Below the pieces are notes generated by a model. That model saw nothing but the letters and a program-made list of their open reading frames with translations. It did not search any database and was not told where the DNA came from. A program made the position numbers and the translations under genes. A stretch of 5,223 bases of DNA, taken from contig CALITV010000165.1 of assembly GCA_938048925.1 (NCBI GenBank), positions 1 to 5,223 of the forward strand, in the 5' to 3' direction. The stretch comes from an uncultured bacterium (GTDB lineage: Bacteria; UBP6; UBA1177; JAKLFG01). Shown piece by piece: positions 1-5,223 of the stretch; position 1 is the first letter of the stretch, and every line of letters begins with the position of its first letter.

Positions 1-1779
1 CCAGCGTTCGTTATCGAAGGTGATAGTGCGCTGGCCGTCGGTTGCCCAATAGCGGCCGCTGCTTTCTGCGCAGGAACTTGTCGGCCCGGCGGCGTCCGGC
101 GTAACAGAGGAAAGCCCTTCGAATGGCCACTCGAATGACGCGATCTTTCGAGTCGGAGTATCTTGGACGAAGCGCAGGCCGGAAAACGACCAGCACTCCG
201 TCTCGTTGAAACACCAGCGAATCGTCTCGCTGTCGGGGCGGCTCAGGAATGGATCGCGCGCCGCCTTGAGCGCCTCCACGGTCTTGGCGTCGGGGGCGGC
301 GGTGCTCCAGCGAGTGCCGTCGTAGCGGAGAAATTCGCCGTTGGCAGTCTCGGCATAGATGTCGTTGTAGGCACTGCCGTAGAGGTCGGTGATGGTGCGG
401 CGCGATGCCATGAAGCGCCAAGTGGTGCCGTTCCAGTGAGCGAAGAATCGGTCGCCTGCCGCCCAGAGATCGAAAGGGGAAGCGGCAAACAGTGCCCGCA
501 CCGTTCCGGGGAGGCGCGGTCGGTTCACCGAGAAAAACTTGGTGTCCCATGAACCAATGAGTCCGTGATCGCCTGCCAGCCACAATCGTCCCGCCGTGCC
601 GCTTGCGCTCCGGAGCGATCCCTGCGCGGCGATCGGTTGACGGAGCCACTCTCCGTCGAGGCGCCGCCAGAGTGTTCCTTGGGAATCGGCGACGAAGATT
701 CGTTGGTCGCCGAGCAGGCCGACCATCGTGTAGTCAACGGCCGTTTGTGGCGGTGTGACGGTACTCCACAGATTGCCGTCGTAGTGAAGAACCGCCCCCG
801 CGTCACCGACCGCCCACATCTCTCCCGAGGGGAGCATGGCCATATCGCGGACGACAACATGGGTCATCGTCGAGGCGATATTCGCGTGGTCATAGGAGAG
901 AAGTCCCTGCTCTCCGCCCACCCAGACCGATCCGGGAGCGACGGCCTGTACCGTATAGACCTTCCACGGTAGTTCCGATTTCGTGGTCCATGTTTCCCCG
1001 TTCCAGTGGAGGACGATCTCGCGGCCGGCAGCCCAGATGTCGTTCGGGCCGGTGCCGTGGATCGCATAGAGCGCCTTGCGGTTCTCGCTCCAGTAAATCG
1101 GCATGCCGTTCTCGTCAACGCCCTTGTTGCAAGAAAGGATACCGTCTCGGAAAAACAGCAGACATCCGTCGGTCGCCACCGCCCAGACATGATCGGCATC
1201 GGCGGCGTAGATCGCCCGTATGTTTCCTCCTTGCCGCAACTGGTAGGGTATCCGTTCCCACGACACGCCGTTGTAGAAGAGAACCACCGCGTCGCCGACC
1301 GCCCAGACATGGGTCTCGTCGAGCGCATAGATATCGTTGAGCGTATCGCCCTGTGGGTAGGGATGTTCCCAGCACCATCCCTCGTCGCAGATGGGGTGGC
1401 CGCAGACATTCGGCGTTCCGCCGCCCCCGCAGGTGTCGGGAGGGGTGCACTCCCCGCACGAAATCGCAGGACCGTTATCGAATCTTACGGTTCCGCAATG
1501 TGCCCCGACAAAAGCACAGGTGTTTGGCTCGGGGCTCGGATACCCCTCGCCGGGGAACTCCTCCTGCGGGACGAAGACATCGGTATCGGGGAGTATCTCG
1601 TCCCCTTCGGTAAAGAGACTATCGCTATCGAGGGCATCTCCGTCGGTTAGCAGTGTGTCGGTTCCCAAGCCGGTGTCGCCGTCGGGCTCGTCGTCAGGGG
1701 GTGCGGGGTTTCCCGGGGCACAGGAGACAAAGAAAAAGGCGGCGATCCATAGCGGAGAAAACGAAGGCGCCCAGCGCAT
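1..1779 (-). CDS. Large lipoprotein: acidic tether, Cys-rich module and propeller-like repeats (3' end beyond window)
   Basis: The frame is open from the ATG at 1779 to the left edge, giving 593 residues with no stop. The ATG has a GAGGA Shine-Dalgarno six bases upstream. The N-terminus is a lipoprotein signal: hydrophobic stretch at about residues 9-19, then FVSC with Cys20 as the likely lipidation site (Phe at -3 is tolerated but not ideal). Residues 21-79 are an Asp/Glu/Ser/Thr/Pro-rich tether. Residues 88-136 hold eight cysteines and the motif TCGGGGTPNVCG, a module I recognise from secreted myxobacterial proteins. From about residue 146 on, roughly 35-40-residue repeats of the type 'DIWAVGD...VLHYNG..W' suggest a beta-propeller. 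The protein is probably anchored in the outer membrane and displayed outside or in the periplasm. The ligand and function are unknown; repeats of this kind do not define an enzyme. It is divergent from the barrel gene at 1972 and may share its regulation. Confidence 0.9.
   Translation of the reverse strand, partial: MRWAPSFSPLWIAAFFFVSCAPGNPAPPDDEPDGDTGLGTDTLLTDGDALDSDSLFTEGDEILPDTDVFVPQEEFPGEGYPSPEPNTCAFVGAHCGTVRFDNGPAISCGECTPPDTCGGGGTPNVCGHPICDEGWCWEHPYPQGDTLNDIYALDETHVWAVGDAVVLFYNGVSWERIPYQLRQGGNIRAIYAADADHVWAVATDGCLLFFRDGILSCNKGVDENGMPIYWSENRKALYAIHGTGPNDIWAAGREIVLHWNGETWTTKSELPWKVYTVQAVAPGSVWVGGEQGLLSYDHANIASTMTHVVVRDMAMLPSGEMWAVGDAGAVLHYDGNLWSTVTPPQTAVDYTMVGLLGDQRIFVADSQGTLWRRLDGEWLRQPIAAQGSLRSASGTAGRLWLAGDHGLIGSWDTKFFSVNRPRLPGTVRALFAASPFDLWAAGDRFFAHWNGTTWRFMASRRTITDLYGSAYNDIYAETANGEFLRYDGTRWSTAAPDAKTVEALKAARDPFLSRPDSETIRWCFNETECWSFSGLRFVQDTPTRKIASFEWPFEGLSSVTPDAAGPTSSCAESSGRYWATDGQRTITFDNERW
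292..1344 (-). repeat. Nine propeller-like protein repeats within the lipoprotein gene
   Basis: Residues 146-496 of the minus-strand lipoprotein contain nine tandem repeats starting near residues 146, 186, 236, 275, 308, 349, 386, 425 and 462. The core is a short hydrophobic strand, then (V/I/L)WAVGD or a variant, then (L/V)LHWNG or LHYDG, then an aromatic-containing strand. Two more degenerate copies follow (about 517-540 and 554-593). Some homology is still visible in the DNA: the stretches at 1291-1310, 1172-1190 and 802-819 are near-identical, all encoding the WAVGD or WAVAT core. Repeats 1 and 5 (VLFYNG and VLHYDG) are especially alike. The pattern fits blades of one or two beta-propellers, but the fold is inferred, not shown. 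Confidence 0.75.
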
Positions 1780-1785
1780 GGTAGA

Positions 1786-1790
1786 TCCTC
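1786..1790 (-). promoter_or_regulatory. Ribosome binding site for the propeller lipoprotein
   Basis: On the minus strand this reads GAGGA and lies six bases before the ATG at 1779. It supports that start codon, which also places the lipoprotein signal peptide exactly at the N-terminus. Confidence 0.7.
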
Positions 1791-1817
1791 GCGCACAGTT
1801 GTTCCTAAGACATCGTA

Positions 1818-1846
1818 AGGTTATGAAAAAAAACGAGAGAAGTCAA
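1818..1846 (-). promoter_or_regulatory. Candidate sigma70-type promoter for the propeller lipoprotein
   Basis: Minus strand: a -35 box TTGACT (1846-1841, five of six to consensus), a 17-bp pyrimidine-rich spacer, and a weak -10 box TAACCT (1823-1818, three of six). Transcription would begin near 1811 and give a leader of about 30 nt before the ATG at 1779. The -35 is convincing and the -10 is weak, so the exact -10 register is uncertain. Confidence 0.4.
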
Positions 1847-1851
1847 CGAAT

Positions 1852-1865
1852 AGAGGACAGCCTCT
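1852..1865. promoter_or_regulatory. Inverted repeat between divergent promoters, possible operator
   Basis: AGAGG and CCTCT are perfect inverted 5-bp arms separated by the four bases ACAG. The element sits between the two -35 boxes (1841-1846 and 1910-1915), just upstream of the minus-strand promoter, where a regulator of both directions could bind. A 5-bp repeat of this kind can arise by chance, so the operator role is tentative. No T-run follows, so it is not a terminator. Confidence 0.2.
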
Positions 1866-1909
1866 CCACCAAACGCTGACACTCGAGTTCATAAAAGAAT
1901 CGTAAATTC

Positions 1910-1937
1910 TTGACTGCTTTCTGTCTTTTTATATCGT
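1910..1937 (+). promoter_or_regulatory. Candidate sigma70-type promoter for the barrel-lipoprotein operon
   Basis: A -35 box TTGACT (1910-1915), a 16-bp T-rich spacer and a -10 box TATCGT (1932-1937, four of six). Transcription would start near 1944, about 28 nt before the chosen TTG start at 1972. This makes the more upstream in-frame TTG at 1942 and GTG at 1954 unlikely as starts, because they would have almost no leader. The -35 sequence is identical to that of the divergent promoter on the other strand. Confidence 0.45.
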
Positions 1938-1962
1938 TTGATTGTTGTTGACGGTGCATTTC

Positions 1963-1967
1963 GAGGT
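1963..1967 (+). promoter_or_regulatory. Ribosome binding site that decides the TTG start of the barrel gene
   Basis: GAGGT lies four bases before the TTG at 1972. No purine-rich site precedes the in-frame TTG at 1942 or the GTG at 1954. Starting at 1972 also yields a compact, conventional signal peptide. Confidence 0.5.
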
Positions 1968-1971
1968 CTCG

Positions 1972-3654
1972 TTGCCCATACGATTTGTTACGGCTCTGTG
2001 CGTTTTCGCACTCTTTTCGGCTACGCTTTCCGCGTCGCCGACCCGCGAGTTCATCGGTTCGTCGGAAGGGACCAACCCCTTCAGCAGTCGTGCCGTTGCG
2101 CAGGGGCCCGAAACGGCCTACTTCAATCCGGCGCTTTTGCTCGAGGTGAAGCGTTCGTTTACCTTTTCGTTCTCTTATCTCTACCAAGGCCTCGATGTGT
2201 CGCTCTTCGAACGACCAGCGGGGGCCGATGTGCTCGGTGACATGAATGCCAACGGTGGCTTTGGGTCGGGCATCTATGCAGGGCGCGTTGTTCGTGATGG
2301 AAAGCCGGCTCGGCCGATACCCTTCAAGCCCCAGCCGACCGCAGAACTGAATTCCCGCGGATCCGACAGCCCGGTTACCCACTCTTACTATGCGACGGTG
2401 GGGGTTGCGGCGTCGCTCATCGAGGAGTGGCTTTCGTTTGGTCTTTCGCTCATCATGCCGGTCACCGAACTACAGGGACAACGGTCGTTTTTCCCCGACG
2501 AGCGCGAGGCGAACTTCTCGAATGCGCTTCACTTTGAACTTTATGAGGACCGCCTGCAAGGTTTCTCGATAACGTTGGGGCTCGGAGGACGCCTCTACTG
2601 GGAATGGCTCACGGCGGGCGTCGGCGTGTCGCTCATCAACAGCACGGTGATTCACGCCGAGGCCTACATCCCCGATGCGGCGCGCAACGAGAAGGATGTG
2701 CTTGCCCGTTCCTCGATCGGTCTGCGCGCTATGCCGCACTTCGCTCTTGCGGCCCGTCTGTGGGAGAAGCTGCGCGTCTCGGCAATCCTTCACCTTTCTT
2801 CGCACAACGAGATAGACTCGACCATAGACATGAATTTTTGGCGGATGCAGGGGACGATGGAGCGGTCGGTCGGCGAGAGCGCTTTCTCTATCGTTCATGC
2901 CTACACTCCGCTGACTTTTTCGATCGCTTTTGCGCTGGGCAGGTTCGACCTCGGTAAGGGCTTCGGGCTTACTGCGGCGCTCACCGGCGCCTATGAGCGC
3001 TGGAGTGCCTATGTAAACCGCCAGAATGCCCGGCCGCAGGACAACTGGTACTGGGACTATGACCTCGAGACGATCTATGACCAAGGCACACCGAACGAGA
3101 CGACGGTGTACGGGGGGATCGTCAAAGAGACGGTCTCGAAATTCGCGTGGCGCGACACGTTCAAGGGATCACTCGGCGTCGCCATGGATCGCGGGCCGAA
3201 CCGGTGGGGGCTCGATATCGCCTTCACGCCGAGTCCGGTACCAGAACAGGATGGACGCACCAACTATGTGGACAATCATCGGCTCTCGTTCGGCGGCGGC
3301 TACACACGCCTCTGGCAGATAGGCGGGTATGCTTTCGAGACGGGTATCGGCGCGCAGGTGCACTATCTGTTCGATCGCACCGAGCGAAAGGGAACGGGGG
3401 TGCCGGCGACGGCAAAATCTCCCGAGAGCGGTACCGGAAAAGGGGGAGGCGTCATTGACGAGTTCCCCGAAGCGGTGAGCGATTATGACGGATCGCCGCT
3501 TGCCGAGTCGGACGGGTTTCAGAGCAACAACCCCGGCTATCCCGGCTACCGGAGCGGCGGAGTGCTCGTCGGGGCGGGGGTGTGGCTCACCTTCTATTTC
3601 GACCGCCGGACAGAAGAAACGACCGAAAACAGCGATAAGGAGAAAAGACCATGA
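1972..3654 (+). CDS. OMPP1/FadL/TodX-like outer-membrane beta-barrel protein
   Basis: A 560-residue protein if translation starts at the TTG at 1972; in-frame TTG (1942) and GTG (1954) starts would add up to 10 residues. It begins with a Sec signal peptide (about residues 1-21, probable cleavage after TLSA). Near the mature N-terminus it has the FadL-like AYFNPALL motif (Asn52). A long series of alternating amphipathic strands follows, with a FadL-type segment resembling 'P.falaarl..klrvsailhlss' and a late strand with TPSPVPEQ (about residues 419-426) and VDN, as in FadL homologues. Family members are outer-membrane channels for hydrophobic molecules; the substrate here is unknown. A Gly/Ser/acidic insertion of about 56 residues (473-528) precedes the last strand GVWLTFYF. 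After this comes a 17-residue charged tail, so the protein does not end in the usual terminal aromatic residue. The gene overlaps the next one by ATGA. Family assignment is by motif reading, not a search; another barrel family remains possible. Confidence 0.75.
   Translation: MPIRFVTALCVFALFSATLSASPTREFIGSSEGTNPFSSRAVAQGPETAYFNPALLLEVKRSFTFSFSYLYQGLDVSLFERPAGADVLGDMNANGGFGSGIYAGRVVRDGKPARPIPFKPQPTAELNSRGSDSPVTHSYYATVGVAASLIEEWLSFGLSLIMPVTELQGQRSFFPDEREANFSNALHFELYEDRLQGFSITLGLGGRLYWEWLTAGVGVSLINSTVIHAEAYIPDAARNEKDVLARSSIGLRAMPHFALAARLWEKLRVSAILHLSSHNEIDSTIDMNFWRMQGTMERSVGESAFSIVHAYTPLTFSIAFALGRFDLGKGFGLTAALTGAYERWSAYVNRQNARPQDNWYWDYDLETIYDQGTPNETTVYGGIVKETVSKFAWRDTFKGSLGVAMDRGPNRWGLDIAFTPSPVPEQDGRTNYVDNHRLSFGGGYTRLWQIGGYAFETGIGAQVHYLFDRTERKGTGVPATAKSPESGTGKGGGVIDEFPEAVSDYDGSPLAESDGFQSNNPGYPGYRSGGVLVGAGVWLTFYFDRRTEETTENSDKEKRP
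3636..3642 (+). promoter_or_regulatory. Strong ribosome binding site inside the barrel gene
   Basis: TAAGGAG lies eight bases before the ATG at 3651. It is embedded in the last codons of the barrel gene, where it encodes part of the Asp-Lys-Glu tail. Together with the ATGA stop/start overlap it indicates translational coupling of the two genes. Confidence 0.85.
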
Positions 3655-4688
3655 AGAATCTTCGCGTAATCTGGTGCGGCATTCTGGTTTTTTTCCTCGT
3701 TTCGTGCGGAGAAGAATCATCGGGGCCGAAGCCGGACACCAGCGGCGCCACCGATGAAACCGCGGTGAGCGATGAAACGGAAACCTCAGATAATGCACCA
3801 GCGGTTGACGAAGAGACTACCGACAATACGGTTATTGACGAAGATACCAGCAATGAGAGCGGCATGAACGATCTCGAGACAACGGCCGACGGGGATAGCA
3901 GTGTTTCCGATGAAATGATCTCCGACACCGACGAAGAACTTTCCGACGAGGATTCTGGCGATCCCGACTGTCAGCCGGGCGCTTATCCCAATACTTGTGG
4001 TGTCTGGGCACAAAAGATGATATTCACCGCGACGGCGAAGGTCGCCGGATTCGACGCCGCAACCGCCGAGATACGGACACTCTTTCGTCTCACGCACCGT
4101 CAGCAGGGTGCCCATATCTGGGCCGATTCGAAGATATGCCACATCATCGTCGAGAACAAAACGCCGCTCAACCCGATCAATATCCTCATGCCGCAGTCGT
4201 TTGCCGATGCGCTTATTATGCTTCACAAGGAGGCCGACATAGACCTCGACGGAAACTATTACCAACCGCCCTACTGGGAACTGCGCTCGGTTGATCAAGA
4301 CTCGATCGGCCCCGATCCTGCACAGTATGTTCTCCCGATCGATCCGACCGATCCTCGTGTCGAGGATTGGGATAACGACAGTGAACCGGGGTTGCGGGTC
4401 AATGTCAACGCCGGATTTTCGAGCGGCGTCACCCATATCGTCGAGAAATCGTCTTCGGAACTTTGGGGGCGAGTAGAGGGTTTCGGCGATGAGATGATTA
4501 TCGGTGGAACCGTCTATTGGACCGACGAACAGAAGGTTATCAAGACCGACAATGTGCTTTTCAAGGGCGGCGCTCAGAATGTCATAGACGAGACAAGAAC
4601 CAATGCGTGGCGTCAGGTTCGGATCCCGGCGGCATGGACCTGTGCCGATGTTATTGCGAATGGCGGGAGTCTTTTCGCCGATTTCTAG
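3651..4688 (+). CDS. Acidic-tether lipoprotein coupled to the beta-barrel gene
   Basis: A 345-residue lipoprotein. The signal peptide ends in a canonical lipobox LVSC with Cys19; the next residue is Gly, so outer-membrane sorting is likely. Residues 21-106 form a disordered tether with 32 Asp/Glu and only one Lys, built on loose 'SDET/TDE' repeats. A globular domain follows (about 107-345) with four cysteines at 107, 116, 163 and 331. Inside it, DWDNDSEPG (239-247) resembles the 'DDDGDGxPG' Asp-rich loops of deltaproteobacterial lipoproteins. It is followed by strand-like segments around 'ELWGRV', 'IIGGTVYW' and 'EQKVI'. An Asp-rich loop like this could bind calcium, but that is inference. 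I do not recognise a named family. It starts within the stop codon of the barrel gene (ATGA), behind a strong Shine-Dalgarno, so it is probably made in fixed ratio with the barrel and may act with it. No terminator is visible after its TAG. Confidence 0.9.
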   Translation: MKNLRVIWCGILVFFLVSCGEESSGPKPDTSGATDETAVSDETETSDNAPAVDEETTDNTVIDEDTSNESGMNDLETTADGDSSVSDEMISDTDEELSDEDSGDPDCQPGAYPNTCGVWAQKMIFTATAKVAGFDAATAEIRTLFRLTHRQQGAHIWADSKICHIIVENKTPLNPINILMPQSFADALIMLHKEADIDLDGNYYQPPYWELRSVDQDSIGPDPAQYVLPIDPTDPRVEDWDNDSEPGLRVNVNAGFSSGVTHIVEKSSSELWGRVEGFGDEMIIGGTVYWTDEQKVIKTDNVLFKGGAQNVIDETRTNAWRQVRIPAAWTCADVIANGGSLFADF

Positions 4689-4699
4689 GGAAATTCTCG

Positions 4700-5223
4700 C
4701 TAGGTGACTTTCACCCGATCGCGGAAGGCGTTTTCTATGGTCTTGCGGTCGAGATACTCTATCTTTGCGTTGGTCGGCAGTCCGCGGGCGATACGACTCA
4801 CGACGACACCGGTCGGGGCGAGCAGTTCGCGCAGGTAGTGAACAGTCGCCTCGCCTTCGATCGTAGCGGGAAGCGCAAGGATGACCTCTTCGATACCCCC
4901 GTTTCCTACCCGGCGGAGTAACTGTGCGCCGGAGAGATCCTCCGGCAGTGTCCCTTCGAGCGGCGCGATAAGCCCGCCGAGGATATGGAAACTGCCGCCG
5001 AACTCGCCGGTTCTCACGATGCCGAGAAGATCCGAGTATCCCTCGACGACACAGATGGTCCGCTGATCGCGGGCGCAGTTGACACAAGGTTCCTCCTTTC
5101 GGGTAAACCAGCCGCAGGTGGGACAGAGAAGGCTTTCGGCGAGCACCGCCTGTATCTCGGTTATCGTCTCGTGAAGAGCGGGGTCTTGTAACAGCGCAAA
5201 GGCGATCCGTTCGGCGCTCCTCT
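4700..5223 (-). CDS. recR: Recombination mediator protein RecR (5' end beyond window)
   Basis: 173 residues are visible and the frame stays open to the right edge. Comparison with E. coli RecR (201 residues) suggests that only about 22 N-terminal residues are missing, including most of the 'LPGIGPK' helix-hairpin-helix. Visible features, in visible numbering: SAERIAFALL (2-11), the end of the HhH region; a C4 zinc finger with CPTC (33-36) and CVNC (46-49); and a TOPRIM domain beginning ICVVEGYSDL (57-66). TOPRIM continues with TGEFGG and HILGGLIAPLEG (79-90), then EVILALPATIEGEAT. RecR works with RecO, and in some species RecF, to load RecA onto SSB-coated single-stranded DNA for gap repair. 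The usual 'PVGG/PVGS' turn before 'LEY.D' reads LPTNAKIEYLD here, an uncommon variant. The GTG at 5146 is internal and not the start. The gene is convergent with the lipoprotein gene, 11 bp between stops. Confidence 0.96.
   Translation of the reverse strand, partial: RSAERIAFALLQDPALHETITEIQAVLAESLLCPTCGWFTRKEEPCVNCARDQRTICVVEGYSDLLGIVRTGEFGGSFHILGGLIAPLEGTLPEDLSGAQLLRRVGNGGIEEVILALPATIEGEATVHYLRELLAPTGVVVSRIARGLPTNAKIEYLDRKTIENAFRDRVKVT

Noticed and set aside
11..649. Open frame of 212 codons on the minus strand, rich in Arg and His
   Set aside because: It overlaps the true lipoprotein frame on the same strand, has Arg/Pro/His-heavy out-of-frame composition and no recognisable motif. The overlapping frame carries the clear WAVGD repeats and a signal peptide.
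1006..1650. Open frame of 214 codons on the plus strand opposite the propeller lipoprotein
   Set aside because: It mirrors the repeat-coding strand and shows no domain, no signal peptide and no ribosome binding site. The repetitive look comes from the real gene on the other strand.
1881..1888. ACTCGAGT perfect 8-bp palindrome in the divergent intergenic region
   Set aside because: Short palindromes of this length arise often by chance, and it is not placed at a fixed distance from either promoter.
3751..3779. Short repeated GATGAAAC in the tether-coding region as a possible DNA repeat element or CRISPR-like unit
   Set aside because: Only two copies, both in frame and encoding the DET units of the acidic tether. 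They reflect amino-acid low complexity, not an independent element.
4703..4715. GGTGA-CTT-TCACC hairpin at the convergent end of the lipoprotein gene and recR, as a possible bidirectional terminator
   Set aside because: The stem is only 5 bp, lies inside the last codons of recR, and has no T-run on either side. Termination of these convergent genes is not explained by any hairpin I can see.
3786..5087. Open frame of 433 codons on the minus strand spanning the lipoprotein and recR
   Set aside because: It runs antisense to the lipoprotein gene and out of frame with recR. Its composition is Arg-rich and it has no motif, so it is a by-product of GC-rich codon use.

Overview
The window holds four protein-coding genes and no RNA genes, mobile elements or CRISPR arrays. 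It looks like chromosomal DNA from a fairly GC-rich Gram-negative bacterium. Two long exported lipoproteins carry Asp/Ser/Thr-rich acidic tethers after the lipobox. One of them also has a Cys-rich 'TCGGGGTPNVCG' module followed by many 'DVWAVGD...ILHWNG..W' repeats. That combination is typical of myxobacteria and other Deltaproteobacteria-like lineages (Myxococcota and relatives). The lineage is inferred from protein style only; no marker gene here fixes it more precisely.

Layout: (i) 1-1779, minus strand: a large lipoprotein with an acidic tether, a Cys-rich module and at least nine propeller-like repeats. Its C-terminus lies beyond the left edge. (ii) 1780-1971: an AT-rich divergent intergenic region with a plausible sigma70-type promoter for each side and a small inverted repeat between them. 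(iii) 1972-3654, plus strand: an outer-membrane beta-barrel related to the OMPP1/FadL/TodX transporters, probably starting at a TTG codon. (iv) 3651-4688, plus strand: a second acidic-tether lipoprotein. Its ATG overlaps the barrel's TGA (ATGA) and it has a strong Shine-Dalgarno inside the barrel gene, so the two are almost certainly translationally coupled. (v) 4700-5223, minus strand: recR, the recombination-mediator gene. It converges on the lipoprotein gene with an 11-bp gap, and its N-terminus lies beyond the right edge.

The three envelope genes form a divergent cluster: an outer-membrane pore, a lipoprotein made in step with it, and a surface or periplasmic propeller lipoprotein across a shared promoter region. 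A joint role in the cell envelope is an inference from gene order, and no substrate can be named. recR is a housekeeping repair gene that appears to be merely adjacent. The best candidate for something undescribed is the coupled FadL-like barrel plus acidic-tether lipoprotein pair.
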